Of a stretch of DNA of 64,000 nt, positions 1 to 12,857 are shown piece after piece. This stretch comes from Anthopleura xanthogrammica. Lineage: Eukaryota; Cnidaria; Anthozoa; Actiniaria; Actiniidae. Position 1 is the first letter of the stretch. Each line of letters starts with the position of its first letter. The notes below the pieces were generated by a model, which was not told the origin of the DNA, made no database searches, and was given only the letters and a program-made list of their open reading frames with translations. The position numbers and the translations under genes are program-made. The stretch spans positions 11,487,914 through 11,551,913 of the forward strand of contig OZ025216.1 in the NCBI GenBank assembly GCA_964019055.1. The letters are read 5' to 3'.

Positions 1-3000
1 GTTAGATGATATCTTGGCTGGAATTGAAATTCCATTAGTTGGGAAGAAGCAAGTTTGATGCTACACTTGAATGGGTTTACGTTTTTTTCGTTGTTGTAAA
101 ATTATTGATTTTCAAAGGTTTTTACTATTTCTAAAACATCAGTTTGAGAAATTCGATTCTATAGAATAATTGTAGTCGATAACAACCCTTTTTTTCCTGT
201 TTCCCCCAAAAATGAGCGTTTGTAACTTAATTGTACTAAATCAACTTTAAACTATTTTTTTAAACGATAAACTAAACAACATACTCAAACGATGATAACA
301 GAAAACAATCATTCATTTTGAAAATCCAATATATATATTTAATTTTTCGAGAAAAACTAACCTTTCAAATTGTCCCCACCTGCCTCCGAATTAGTACATC
401 AATAGCTTCAAAAAAGAAAGATTATTTATACTTTAAGTACTGCATTGCTGGGGAAAAAATCAAGATAATTTTGAACTGGAAAAATACTTATACCACAACT
501 TTAAATGAAGGCTTTGCGTCGTTACTACAAAATTATTGGAAGTTTCTTTTTCAGTATTGCTTTCATGCAGATGGTGATTAGGAACTGATAGTCTAAATTC
601 GTCTTTCAAAAGCTATGAATTTTTCAACGTTGTAATTTCTAATGGAATAGTAACAGTTCAAATCAGCTTTTTGTAATTACTACGACCTTAACCTGTGAAA
701 AATACAATCCAAATTAATCTAAAGGCACCAATTTTATCCAGTTGATCGTACAAATTTAATATTTTTGTTCTTTGTTGATTTGTACATCTAATCCCAGCAG
801 TATATTTTATCTGTCATTTTAATCTAAATGTAGATGTTGGCCATTAATTTTGGAATTTAATATAAGTTTTTTGTGTGCGGGATTTTGGAACTCAGTCCTA
901 CCAGAATACTTTTGCCATGAGCGAGTTCAAAAATTGATAGACAAACAAAAACATTTTTTTTCACGATAATATCAATGAAACCAAGATTAGCATAATTTTG
1001 ATATTTCTTCCTTTTTCTCTTTAAAAATTAAAATCAAAGTAGAGTTAATAAAGTCATAGAAAAATTAAGAAAAAAACATTGAAAACGAATTTGTCTTACT
1101 ACAACTGGCGTGAATACTATGAATGTAAGTCCAGTGTATATTGTTGAAGAGATTTTCAAACAACTTTTTTGTCATAAAAAACTATTCGTCGCGTAAACAT
1201 ACAATTCTCTTTTAGATTAAGTTCTTTTTGCCAACATATTTATAAGTTGTTCTTGAAGGCATTCTCCAGAAAATAGAAGAAGAATATAAGCGAGGTTTCG
1301 TTTACACAATGTTCAGAAAAGTAAACGTCACTCGAAAGAAGACACGTATAGTATTTTAAGATCATATCACAGGAGTGACTTACTTCTCTTTAATTTTCAA
1401 TAATAACTTCTAAACACAGCTTATACTTCCCCGGGATCTTTTGTTCGCCTTCTTTCACTCTTCATCATACAAAGCCACGTAATTAAACCATAGTTAAAAA
1501 GCTATTTCAAACAGAGCACTTTCCGGCCTAAACGTGTCACTGTGCGAGCTGAACGAATCAAAGTTAGCCGTGTTCTTTCTGTAGTAACACGTGTTAGAAC
1601 GGCGTGTTGGAAAAATTAAAACTCCAACATTCAATTTTAATAGCTCCATTAACTCACAACTAACCAACTTTCTACCAAGACTTGCTAAAAACTAAACTTT
1701 TTCGCTCTTCGTGACCAAAATTAATAACATTTTTCATCTAATTCAGTCTTACTTCGTACGATATATTTCAAAATAAAAAAACTGTTTGCGTTCGTTATGC
1801 GAATCTTCAATATCCAAAGCACAAAAAGGTGGTCTTAAAATGAAGTCTTTTAGATAAGAACTCGAAGGAAACGCCAAATTGATAAAAAAGTCCGCGAATC
1901 TTAAAGCATAGAAACCCTTGCACGTGTTCTTACAAACACAACATTGGATGGGATATCTTCCAAATAACTGATAATTGTTGAATTCTTCAGTTCAATAGCT
2001 TTTATGTATTTTATAGGGCATCGTTCCTTAACTATTTAGGTATTTAGTCTATCAGTTCAACTTCGAGCGTAAGAAACTTCGGATAATGTATTGTGGGATA
2101 AAGTTTAATAGTTACATTGTGTTACAGCACACGCGTGAGTAATTATTAGACGGGTGATTAGCTTCAACATCACATCAAGCCAGCATATTCGGTTTATACA
2201 GTTAAAATCAGCTATTGTTTTTGTATTTAGTTAATTAATAGATCAGCACAAGAGAGTTAAGATAGGTTTCTCCACGTAAATAATAAGACGAATCTATTGT
2301 GATGTGGGCTAGGAAAGAACACTTGATTACGTTGACACCCTACTTGACTTTACCAACGCTTGAAATTCACTCCCCTTACGAACAAGGTATCTGTTGACTG
2401 ATATCATTTTCATTCGCCCAAGTTTATTACTTTCACAACGATCTTTAATGGCAGAGGGGCAATGGGTACAAGGTTGGATCAGCTCGTGGCATTAATCTAG
2501 TTTACCGGCGCGTTAGCTGTTAAGGTTGAAACTTTTAGCTGAAACTTGTGTAGAACGACGTAATCTGCGAGACAAGTTTCACGAGGTGTTCACACGACGC
2601 AATTTCGTCCTGAAACTTGTTTTCGCGACACAAGTTTCCGTTGCACGAGTAGAAAGCAGTTGAAGCAGGCTTGAACCACCTTTGCGTAGAACTGAAATTA
2701 CAGTATAAAAATATCCAACTTAATGATATTTTTCAACATTTTTTTGCAGACGTCGATTTGTTCCCTACGACCAAAGACCAGCCTGCCAACCCTTGGAATC
2801 AACTGGCATGCAACCGTCTGAAGTATTGTGAAAAAGCAAAGCATTAAAAATACTGAAGAAGATTTACAAAAATGACTGTCAAAAACTCAAGTTACAAAAT
2901 GGCTGTCAAAAACCTCAAGTCAAAAGTCAAAACTCGCGACTAAAACAGAGGTCAGCTAGCGAACAAAGAAGAGAACGCAAATGGAAACGGGTACCAATGT

Positions 3001-3550
3001 GGCAGCTTTAGTTTCGGTTTCGTTTGAAGTATAGACATCAATTTACCTACTTCTTTTTCCTTAACGAAATCTCCCCTTTTTTAGAGGCCGTTTAGTACAT
3101 GAAGATGAGGTGACGTTAGTCCTAGGGACAAATCTTTTCTTTTTTCCCAGAAGGAGATACTTACCTTCATGAAAACGGCTTCTGAGATAGTTAATGCTGG
3201 TACTGTAGACAAATATGCCAAGCCTTTACTCTGTGATAGCAATCATTTAGCTGTAAAAATCGGGTATACTAATTTAGTTAATTTTAATACTCAATATATC
3301 TCCATACACTGGGCCATATGCCTTCTCTTTTCAAACAAAACCTTCTTCTTCTTCTTAAATAAAGAAATAATACTCAATGGAAAAATAATGTCACTTTACT
3401 TTTTAAGTCAGCTTTTGAAGTAGTTTTCATGAAATATTTATTTGAATCAGAATTAATAGATTTAGTGGCAGTCGAAATTTTCGAGAAATGAAGAATTTTC
3501 TCACCATGCATTATTTCGACCATTGCCTATGAGTTTAGTATATTTACTAA
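1..3550. other. Unique left flank of the receptor array, no gene recognised
   Basis: AT-rich sequence with no counterpart in the repeat units to the right. I see no LRR exon, no 7TM segment and no convincing splice-framed coding exon on either strand. The longest open frames are under 90 codons and low in complexity. At 2,536-2,640 there are alternating copies of a GAAACTTGT motif and its reverse complement, probably a small foldback transposon remnant. At 2,870-2,930 a roughly 28-bp stretch with the core ACTGTCAAAAAC is imperfectly duplicated. Homology to the repeat unit starts at about 3,550. Confidence 0.6.
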
Positions 3551-5526
3551 AAAAAACTAGATTAAATTATTATAAAATGTTATAGTTTAGTTTGAGTAGG
3601 AAAGTAAGACTAAAGTCAAACGTCTAACTTCACATGAGCCGAACCTAATGAAATCAAAGACTGCCTCATTATCTATTGTTTTAAATGCGTACAGTTCATG
3701 TGAAGTTCAACGTTTGACCTCTGTGACACAGAAGTGGCTTCCGAATTGTACCAATCAAAAACCACGAACATAACCCATCCAATCATAATAGAGAAATGCA
3801 TGCAAGTTTTCCCACTCATGGATGTCTTGGTGTTAAGCCTGCATAGTAGTTATTTCTAAACACATAACAAAATAATTATTAAGAAAATGATTCAAAAAGA
3901 AAACAAATAACAAAAGTTTTGAAAAATAATATGAAAAAAAAATACAAAAAAAAAACAAGACAAAATCGAAAAAATTAGCGATTAGAATTTAACCAAAATG
4001 CTTTGTAAATGTAACATAAATATATCAGTCTTATAACACTGAAGTTTGTAAAATATAGACGTTTTTCTGTTAATTTTTAATTGATTTTAAAAATCTTAAA
4101 GATTTAAAAATGTTCACTGTATTGTCGATGTATTCGTACCGCGCAAAGCATCATGGTTGATATTCGCCGCCATATTTGGAAGTGTTGCATGATTTGTTAT
4201 AAATAGAAAAAAATGATCAGAATTTAGTTTAGCAATAAAAATGTGAAAATATATATCGAAAGCTTATTTTTTTCTGGTGAGAGGAATGACGTTTACTCTG
4301 TGGGAACCTGGGTTCGAGTTTTGGTCGCAAAGCATCTATGGATTGATAGCTGGAAGCCATTCTCCACACTTACCGCTACATCATTAGGTGTTTTTGCTGC
4401 TTCGTGAATGTATTAGAAGTTGTTATGTGTTTCTTTAAGCAAATTTTTGTCGGAAAAAAGTTCCCGCCAAGACCTTGGAACCATATTTACAACACTCAAT
4501 GGTCAACTCACGGAATATTTTAACATTTATTTATGATTTCTTATTCGTTAAATATAATTACATTTTAAATACAGTTTTACAATTAATGCATAACATATAA
4601 ATGAGAATTTCATGCTTCTGTGTGAAACAAAAAGTAAGAAAATCCCATACAACAATTTTGAAAACGAAAATAGATACATGATTATACCCTATCTTAAATA
4701 TTTTGAGATTACCCTTAGTTTGTAGGTTCAATTTTATGAAATGAAAGCAAATTAAGTTTACCTTTTTTAATACTATCCTAAATTCTAAGAGGTAGAACTC
4801 ACTGAGTATTGTGATTTGTTCTTTGGCCTGTATTATTTATTTATTTGTTTATTTGTTTATTTATCTATTTATTTCATAATGTATTTCTTATATTTATCAA
4901 GCTTTCACCAATAGAAATAATTAATATGTTCAAAACCAAAATAAATTAAATCGTGACTAATTTATTATTAAAATAGAATTAAAAAACGGTGAAAATCACA
5001 AAACAGAGCTGGGCTCCACTTTGAGGGGCACTTGGACGAATTCGATGAAAATTGAAAATGACTTGAAACTTGGTTAAACATATCTATATGGCCCCATAGT
5101 AGCCAAGCAACATATTTTCTTCACAGTCAAAAGTGCCAGATAAAAATTTATCAATTATTTTAGCATCTAAATTGTGAGTAAATGGCGTCATTTACTCAAC
5201 CCTATTGTTCTTTCAGCTCATAAACCAAAATTTATCAACTGCAATTGGCTTCCAAGCTAGAATTTTTGCCAATCTCAAATATTTGAATTATTCGGACTCT
5301 CAAAAATCGGGGCGTTTTCATCCAAGTGCTCCTTTAAAGTATAGGGCTGTTATCACACGGCGGTCATGTTTATTCCCATGAAAGCAAAATCCTTTGTTTG
5401 GAACGTTCTGAAACGCCTGAAAGCGAGGGCAAGGGGACCCAAGTGATTCAAAACCCATTGTTTCAACCAATATGGCCGCCACGTGATTAAAGCGAATAGA
5501 CACCTTGCAGCACGTCGGAATGCAGC
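3550..5526. other. Spacer 3' of alpha remnant, unit 0
   Basis: Non-coding spacer homologous to 11,624-14,293 and to the equivalent part of every other unit. It contains a small foldback at about 3,615-3,718, with arms reading GTCAAACGT...CTTCACATGA and its reverse complement. It also has A-rich runs and an ATTT-rich microsatellite near 4,835-4,875. The 128-bp insertion found in units 1, 2 and 5 is absent here: the empty target lies at 4,954-4,968. Confidence 0.6.
4212..4478. repeat. 266-bp block present only in unit 0, with a tRNA-like B box
   Basis: Units 1-5 run directly from the ATGATC motif into TTGGAACCATATTTAC. Unit 0 has about 266 extra bases between these points. The block contains GGGTTCGAGT, which resembles a tRNA-type RNA polymerase III B box. 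It may be a SINE-like insertion in unit 0 or a block deleted from the ancestor of the other units. I found no clear target-site duplication. Confidence 0.4.
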
Positions 5527-5970
5527 TCAATTCAACAATCTCAAGATTCTTCCTTTCAAGACCTGGCGAAAGTTATCATTTCGAAAAACATGCAAAATAG
5601 GATTGATGCAGGAATTTAGGCTTAAACATAGCAATGGAAATACCTTGACAAGAAGCTCTAACGCAACTTTGCGGCTTACTTCAGATAACCCACCAGCATC
5701 GCTAATGTCCATGGTCTTTTTACTAATAAGTAAAACACTTAAACCAATGAAAAGCACTGGAAAGAAAAAGAAACATATATTGCTGAAGACCAGAAGAGCG
5801 ATTCGCTTGGCCAGTTTGGATTCCCTCCTAACGCCCGCATCTTGAGCAGCTTTCTTGACAGTGAAATAAATATGGACGTAAAACCCAAAGCCCAAATTGG
5901 TTATTTTAACGTAATAGTCAATTTGACTGTTAAGAGTTCGTTTTTTTGCATTGTTGCCGCTCGTTGTCAT
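5527..5970 (-). pseudogene. Alpha receptor remnant: former uORF fused to TM5-TM7 (147 codons)
   Basis: The reading frame keeps the second half of TM5, the third intracellular loop, TM6, TM7 (NPILHVF in place of NPxxY) and a short tail, all clearly homologous to the alpha genes. Comparison with unit 1 shows two deletions. One removed the ectodomain, TM1 to mid-TM5, both LRR exons and their introns. The other removed the signal-peptide exon and much of intron 1. The retained promoter region contains an ATG that begins a 14-codon upstream ORF in intact alpha genes. Here that ATG (5,968-5,970) is in frame with the TM5-TM7 segment, giving an uninterrupted 147-codon ORF. Without TM1-TM4 it cannot be a normal GPCR, so I call it a pseudogene, although a short product could be made. 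The tail ends early (LLN then stop), as in units 2 and 5. Confidence 0.8.
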
Positions 5971-6323
5971 GCAATGATTGTTGACAGATCTACAACAAGA
6001 CTATATAATTAATTTGACAGGCAAACTTGAGCCTGCAATACTTTTGGTCTCGGTTCACGGAAGTGAAGAGCAAGTCCTCGATAACGATTTTTGATTGGCA
6101 AAATATAGCATTTACCGGAAGTCAAGATTTCCCGCTCTTTTTCATTGGTAGACGCGCGTGGCTTGAACCGGAAGTCTATCTTTCCCGCTCTTTTTCGTGG
6201 GTCAGTAGACGCGTGTGCTATCGACCACAAGTCAAACTTTTATTCCTCGTGTGTTTTACGTTTCTATTTCACAAATTTCTTTCCTGAGAGGTCTTTTTTT
6301 TTTCTTTTCTTATCTATAGATAT
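5971..6323 (-). promoter_or_regulatory. Retained alpha-type promoter, unit 0
   Basis: The minus strand reads TTATATAG at 6,001-6,008, the same TATA-like element that lies about 82 bp upstream of the ATG in intact alpha genes. Further upstream are CCAAT boxes (ATTGG on the plus strand) and CGGAAGT (ETS-type) motifs. The promoter has outlived the gene it served and now precedes the TM5-TM7 remnant. Confidence 0.5.
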
Positions 6324-9300
6324 TTATATTTCTTCTAAATTATGTGGCTCGGGTGGATTTCGGCTCGAAACCCTGGACTTTCCCTGAAATAAAGGTGAAA
6401 CAAGATTCGAAAATGATCTTATTTTGGTGAATAATCCAGTGAATCTTCTTATAAGGACCTCACGAAAGTTATCATTTCGAAAGGCATGCAACACGGGATT
6501 AATGAAAGAATTTAGACTTACGCATAATAATGGTAAACAATTGAGAAACAGTAATTTAGCTGTGTCAGTCGTTCGCGAAACGGTAACGAAGAAATTTTTT
6601 TCAAGGAGTGAAACTGCTCCAATACAAAAAACCGGTATAACGAAGAAAAATACGTTGCTGAAGACCAGAAGAGCGATTCGCTTGGCCAGTTTGGATTCCC
6701 TTCTAACGCCCGCATCTTGAGCAGCCCTCTTGACAGTGAAATAAATATGGACGTAAAACCCAAAGCTGATGCCATATAATATCAAAGCTGATAGACCAAT
6801 GAAAAGTGTGAAAGTGAAAATACTGGGGATAACGAAATCAGTACGAATAGGTACACAATGGAATGTGAATCCATAGAAATTATTATATAAAGCAATCCCT
6901 GTCAAGAATGCTGCGAGAAGCCAGCAAATTATGATCAAAATGGCAGCTAAACGACGTGTAATCCGTACTTGTGGATGCAAGCTGTAGACGATAGCTAGAT
7001 ATCTTTCTAGGGTTAAATAGAATGAGGTGACGACTGCACTTGCTTGGCCTAGCATCCAAAACATGCCTATTTTCCAGCAGTGGTGTAAGCCGTATTGATG
7101 TGACTGAAGAAACGAAACGCTATTCAAATAAACAGTGATTGCGATGGTATAGAGTCCCGTCAGAAAATCACTGAATGCCATGCTGCACACAAACAGCATG
7201 CAGACGTTGTTACGAAGACGCCTGGATGTGATGATATTCAAAAATGTTACAAAATTGAAAACCACCGACAGTCCACCCAAAAATGATTGACAATTCATAG
7301 CCACAACCATGCCATCCCAACAGAAACTGATATAGCCCAGAGAACAAACGTAATTGTGGTTTAAACAGCGTTTTTGATTCTTGCATCGAAATTCGAAGTG
7401 CGTTTCATTTAGCAGTTGAAATAATGTCGACGACACATCGACACCAATTTCATACTTATGACAAAACCTTCGAGTAAAATAGTTCGCCATCTGAGTTTTG
7501 TTATAGTTCCTGAAAAACAAACAACTGGTACATTCCGCTGACCAGGTTAAGCCTATTATCCATTGGAGCATGCGCAAATGAAGAAACTTTCTCTCTGGTT
7601 TCCAGTGCACTATTCCTGTAGCGTCCAATGTTGACAGCGAGGGGAATAGGCCCGACAAGTTGCCAGTAAAAGTTCGAAGTGGATTCATGGAGAGATTCCT
7701 GGCGGTAAAAAAAAAAAGTTCAAACTTCAAGAAAGACTGAAACAGTGCAGATGTATAACTTATGCGCATGCGCAAATTAAAGATCCCACAATAGAAAGAA
7801 ATGATGCTTGGTACTTACAGAGCGGTGAGGTTGTCAAGACCATAGAATACGTGGTATTTCAACACCTGAATATCGTTATATGCCAAGGACCTTTAAAAAG
7901 GAAAACAAAGAAAGGACATTTTTTATGGCTATCGTGTAAATTGACGCTCGGGCCTGACTTACGTACCGCTGACCCGGCTAAAAAAATCGTGTTTTGGGAA
8001 TAATTTGGAATTTAGCGTGTTAGGTTTTGCGGAGAGAGAAAAAGCCGGAGAAAAATCCTCGATTTAAATTATTGAGAAGTTATGAGGGTTTCAAAGTGTT
8101 ATTTCCCAGATTGGGAGTAATGTTCTCAGTTTCAGTGAGACTTAAAGAAATGTTCTTGAGAAAATACTAACATGAACTAATGTAACAGAGTTTATGAGAA
8201 AGGGAATGACAGGTTGTCTGAAACAGGGAAAAAATTGTGCTTAACCGAAATGGGTGTACTGAATAGTTGCCCTAAATGTCTCGTCCGGCTGATTGTGATA
8301 TTTACAAAAAGGTTATCTACTTACAACGATTGTACTCCACTGAACAAAGATAGCGCTCTTTCCGTGATATTCCTTAAACTGTTGGAGGATAGATCTCTGA
8401 GGAAAGAAAATATAATAAGAAAATTGATCGAACACATGTGCGTTCTCATTATTGCAATTTTGATATAGGGAATAGATCCAGACTGAGGAATACGCACGGC
8501 GATCTCCCAAATGCTATGGGTGGCGTACGCTGCTAACGCGTCCTGCGCCTTTCACCACTGTGGTTCAAAAAGCTCTGGTCTCTAGTTCGTGCCCTGCGGT
8601 TGCCGTATGTGAATTGAGTTTGTTTGATGTGTTGTTCTCTCCTGTGCTACGAGGGTTTTCTCCTGGTACTCCGGTTTCCTCCCTCCGTAAAAATCAACGT
8701 GTGAGTGATCGTTGTGTGCATGAAATACTGAAGGTACTTTTTGGTCATTGAACAACTCATCTCGTGTAGAATGTCTACTGAAAATATTGTCAGATGTGTC
8801 ATAGGCACTTTAACAAAATTAAATTCCCTGACTTTTCCTTGACTTATACTGAATGAAAATCTAAATTTCCCTAACTGAAAAAAAAAAAATCCCTGACATT
8901 TCCCTGACCCCCTGCAGAGATATATCAGCTGCTGAAACAGATATCTTTTGTTTTATGTTTGGCATATTTCAATGAGAAAAGATACCCGACGTCAATTTTT
9001 GTAAGCATTGAACATCGCTATTGATATTCATAAGCAGTAGTACTTGGACGGCAACATCGAGAACTTACAAGACAAAAGATAAATATGCGAAAAAAAAGCA
9101 CTTCATTTATTCCCTATTTTCCATCTCATTAAATACTTTAGATCCCTAATAATATTCATGACATTTTACTTTACTTTTTCATTTCAGTATATTTAATCTT
9201 GACTTTTTATTCTTAATATTGAGAGGTTTTTTAGTAATTTTGAAATTGCTTATGATAATAAGGTATTTTTTAAAAGATTATTTCAGTATTGTAAAGCGCT

Positions 9301-9944
9301 TTTGGCATCACAGAATTAGCGCTATTATATTTATATTAAAATTATATTGTTATTGTTTTTATCAATATCATTATGATTATCATTATTACCTTAATTATTA
9401 CATGAAATTTTCGCGATACTTTATTTTCGCGACTTCAAGAGATCAAGAATATGATTTTTTTTCCGCTGTGAAAATCGCTAAATTAACGTGTCACGAAAAT
9501 TTCCTGTAATAAGGTATCTACCAAATGTCTCTATGACACGCAATCAGCTCCATGGGAGAAGCCTGGGCAAAAATGTTTAATACTGAAAAAGAAAACTCGC
9601 AAATAAAAGAATTTGTAAAAGATATTGTTTCGTAATTAATAATATTTTTTACATTGATAAAAATGATTTAGAAATTTATAGTTAAGCACAAAAACTGACT
9701 CAGTGACAGGGATGTCTACTTACAGTGCGATGACTTGGTTCTTTGATGCGATCATATCTTGTAGCTCACAGATTCTCTCAACACGACACTGAACATCGCT
9801 CATCGAGCCTCGACAAAATCCATTCCTACTCGCAGAGCACGTTGGATCGATCGAGTTGTCCGCCAGGACTTTTGGTCCAACGAGCCAAAACAAAATATCG
9901 AGAAAGCAAAGCAAAATGAAACGAAGTTGTTGAAGAAGAAACAT
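6324..9944 (-). CDS. LRR-containing class A GPCR, beta-type, unit 0
   Basis: Exons (plus-strand coordinates): 9,724-9,944 signal peptide and Cys-rich N-cap; 8,325-8,396 LRR (72 bp); 7,819-7,890 LRR (72 bp); 6,324-7,698 last LRR, hinge and 7TM. All introns have GT-AG ends and interrupt a Leu codon after its second base, so the 1,740-nt spliced frame encodes 579 aa. The start is ATG followed by a hydrophobic signal peptide (residues 1 to about 28). LRRs follow the L-x-L-x-x-N-x-L pattern. TM1 starts near residue 261. TM2 has the NxAxxD-type motif, TM3 ends in ERY (near 352-354), an extracellular Cys pair is present, and TM7 has NPVLHAF (NP near 522) for NPxxY. The N-S-x-x-NP-x-L-x-A pattern resembles LGR/relaxin receptors (family knowledge). 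It is probably a plasma-membrane receptor with unknown ligand. It is more diverged than the later beta copies, its LRR acceptor at 7,891 has a good pyrimidine tract, and its C-terminus has two extra residues (EI). Confidence 0.88.
8500..8710 (+). mobile_element. SINE-like remnant in intron 1, unit 0
   Basis: A degenerate tRNA B-box-like stretch (AGTTCGTGCCC near 8,585) is followed by a segment reading GGTTTTCTCCTGGTACTCC. This resembles the conserved central domain of several animal V-type SINEs, identified from memory of that motif. The boundaries are approximate. Confidence 0.45.
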
Positions 9945-10445
9945 CTTGGATGATTCACCTGTGCGCCTTAAATGAGGATATTAATGTCAAGACATGCCTG
10001 TTATACTAAAAAAACCTCATTTAACCGCTTCAATACACACTTATACACAAAATTATAGACACATGAAATAAACCTTTGTCGTACAGCAAAGACCGCTAGA
10101 TGTCAGCTTCACAATACAACACCCTTGGAACTTTTGCCATGAAGGGGATGCGCGTGAGATCAAACCGGTTGTTTTGAGATTCAACGTCAAAAACGAACCC
10201 TCATTTGCTCCACCCAGAAATGTGGTTTGATGGACCGACTTCCACTAACAAGTCACTGGTCACTATCCCTTAATTCGAGTAGTTGTGTCAAAATGTCCAA
10301 CAGAAATGAAAATAGCACCTCGATATTAGTAAGAAGGCAAAGTTTCAGCTCACAAGTTGACAATGGGAGAAATGGCATTGAATATAAAATATTTTATAAT
10401 AAATATTAAAATAAATAAATAATAGTAGTAACAATAACAACAACG

Positions 10446-10494
<49 letters not shown>

Positions 10495-10723
10495 GTTTAA
10501 CTTTATTTCACAATAATTATAATAACAATAATAAAGAAGACAATAATAGCAATAATTAATTATAATGTTAAAACGAGCGATATTAAAGGGTCTAAAAAAC
10601 AAAAAATTATAAAATATGTAAAAAATTATTAAGAAGAAAAATATTTAAAAATAAATCAATTGATTTCTATTGTATTTACATTAAGTTTAAAATCAAATAA
10701 AAAGTCATTGTTCTTATAAAAAG

Positions 10724-10758
<35 letters not shown>

Positions 10759-11231
10759 GCGCATGAAAGGGGACTATTTGGGAATTTGGGTTTGATTGTG
10801 GTGGAGATCTGTGAGAATGGTGGAGAAGTCTCGCTCTTCTTCCGGAAAAGGGTTTGTATGGGAAAATTTGTTGGCTGGCAAGCATGTTTTGAATTGAAAC
10901 CTCGTCTTCTTACTACGGATATAGAAAATATAAATTCAAAGCACGAATAACAAAATATTTTTACTTTGGTACTCGGCCAGCGACAAGCCTATAGGTGTTA
11001 GTTTTCTAAAAAAGATTTCGAACTAAAGAAAGCTATAGTTATCGAAAGAGACTCGTGTACTGTATGCTTTCCCCAATGATTCCGAGAGGGAATGCCCGCT
11101 CTTTTTTTGTGAGTAGACGCGTGTACTATCGACCACAAGCCAAACTTTTCTTCCTCGTGTATTTTACGTTTCTTTTACAAAAATGTGTTTCGTGGTGATC
11201 TTTTTTTTATCTTATCTATAGATATTTATAT
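9945..11231. other. Spacer between beta 5' end and gamma relic, unit 0
   Basis: Non-coding. The TATAAAT element found about 55 bp upstream of the ATG in the other beta genes is not intact here; GTTATAC is the nearest match. The region carries AAT-type microsatellites at about 10,447-10,494 and 10,726-10,756, and a copy of the promoter-like tract (near 11,100-11,230) that flanks all receptor 3' ends. Confidence 0.5.
10447..10494. repeat. (AAT)n microsatellite
   Basis: A pure ATA/AAT trinucleotide run. The poly-Leu frame it opens on the minus strand is an artefact. Confidence 0.9.
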
Positions 11232-11623
11232 TTATTCTAAATTATGAGGCTCGGGTGGATTTCGGCTCGAAACCCTGGACTTTTTCTGAAATAAAGGTGA
11301 AACACGATTCGAAAAGGATCTTATTTTGGTGAATAATCCAGTGTATCTCCTTATAAGGACCCCACGAAAGTTATCATTTCGAAAGGCATGCAACACGGGA
11401 TTAATGCAAGAATTGAGACTAAGCATAATAATGGTAAACAATTGAGAAACAGTAATTTGGCTGTGTCAGTCGTTCGCGAAACGGTAACGAAGAAATTTTT
11501 GTCAAGGAGTGAAACTGCTCCAATACAAAAAACCGGTATAACGAAGAAAAAAACGTTGCTGAAGACCAGAATACCGATTCGCTGGGCCAGTTTGGATTCC
11601 CTTCTAACGCCCGCATAAAACAC
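11232..11623 (-). pseudogene. Gamma receptor relic (TM6-TM7-tail), frameshifted, unit 0
   Basis: Homologous to the last third of the 7TM exon. It starts abruptly in the third intracellular loop (AGVRRES) and runs through TM6, ECL3, TM7 and the tail ending PHNLE. A 1-base deletion near 11,420, relative to the same relic in units 1-4, splits the frame just before TM7. Its ECL3 text (VTVSRTTDTAK) is closest to the unit 0 beta gene. No TM1-TM5, LRR exon or signal exon exists upstream, so it is dead. Confidence 0.85.
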
Positions 11624-12857
11624 CCTAAAAAAAAAAAAATAGATTAAGATATTATAAAATGTTATAGTTTAGTTTGAGTAGGAAAGTAAGACTAAAGTCA
11701 AACGTCTAACTTCACATCAGGCGAACCTAATGAAATCAAAGAAGACAGCCTTATTATCTATTGTTTTAAATGCGTACAGTTCATGTGAAGTTCAACGTTT
11801 GACCTCTGTGACACAGAAGTGGCTTCCGAATTGAACCAATCAAAAACCACGAACATAACCCATCCAATCATAATAGAGAAATGCATGCAAGTTTTTCCAC
11901 TCATGGATGTCTTGGTGTTAAGCCTGCATAGTAGTTATTTCTAAACACATAACAAAATAATTATTAAGAAAATGATTCAAAAAGAAAACAAATAACAAAA
12001 GTTTTTGAAAAATAATATGAAAAAAAAATACAAAAAAAAAACAAGACAAAATCGAAAAAATTAGCGATTAGAATTTAACCAAAATGCTTTGTAAATGTAA
12101 CATAAATATATCAGTCTTATAACACTGAAGTTTGTAAAACATAGACGTTTTTCTGTTAATTTTTAATTGATTTTAAAAATCTTAAAGATTTAAAAATGTT
12201 CACTGTATTGTCGATGTATTCGTACCGCGCAAAGCATCATGGTTGATATTCGCCGCCATATTTGGAAGTGTTGCATGATTTGTTATAAATAGAAAAAAAT
12301 GATCTTGGAACCATATTTACAACACTCAGTGGTCAACTCACGGATTATTTTAACATTTATTTATGATTTCTTATTCGTTTACAATAATTACATTTTAAAT
12401 ACAATTCTACAATTAATGCATAACATATAAATGAGAATTTCATGCTTCTGTGTGAAACAAAAAAGTAAGCAAAAAACGCAAGCTACTGAGAAAGAAAATC
12501 CCATACAACAATTTTGAAAACGAAAATAGATACATAATTATACTTAATTATAATTTTAATATATAATTATATATATATTATATTATGATTAAATATTTTG
12601 AGATTACCCTTAGTTTGTAGGGTTCAATTTTATGAAATGAAAACAAATTAAGTTTACCTTTTTTGATGCTATCCTAAATTCTAAGTGGTAGAACTCACTG
12701 AGTATGGTGATTTGTTCTTTGGCCTGTATTATTTATTTATTTGTTTATTTATCTATTTATTTCATAATGTGTTTCTTATATTCATCAAGCTTTCACCAAT
12801 AGAGATAATTAATATGTACAAAACCAAAATTAAATTAAATCGTGACTAGTTCATCAT

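Larger units (their letters stand above)
3550..11623. repeat. Array unit 0 (most diverged, partly deleted)
   Basis: This is the leftmost copy of the tandem unit. It is shortened to about 8.1 kb because two deletions removed most of its alpha receptor gene. It holds the alpha remnant (5,527-5,970), a complete beta-type gene (6,324-9,944) and a frameshifted gamma relic (11,232-11,623). It differs from units 1-5 by many substitutions and several indels, whereas units 2-5 are near-identical, so it is the oldest or least homogenised copy. Confidence 0.85.

Noticed and set aside
318..581. 87-codon open frame in the left flank
   Set aside because: Low-complexity AT-rich composition, no domain, no splice or promoter context; typical of chance in such DNA.
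3169..3423. 84-codon open frame near the array edge
   Set aside because: No recognisable motif and no conservation in the units; judged chance.
6324..7775. Reading the large exon as an intronless receptor gene
   Set aside because: The frame upstream of NLSMNPL lacks a signal peptide, a CAG acceptor sits exactly at the conserved phase, and matching upstream exons exist in every unit.
9065..9141. Possible further 72-bp LRR exon before a donor-like ACTTAC in beta intron 1
   Set aside because: The segment upstream of the donor has an in-frame stop and no LRR pattern, unlike the accepted exons.
10345..10602. Poly-Leu minus-strand frame upstream of the gamma relic
   Set aside because: Produced by the (AAT)n run at 10,447-10,494.
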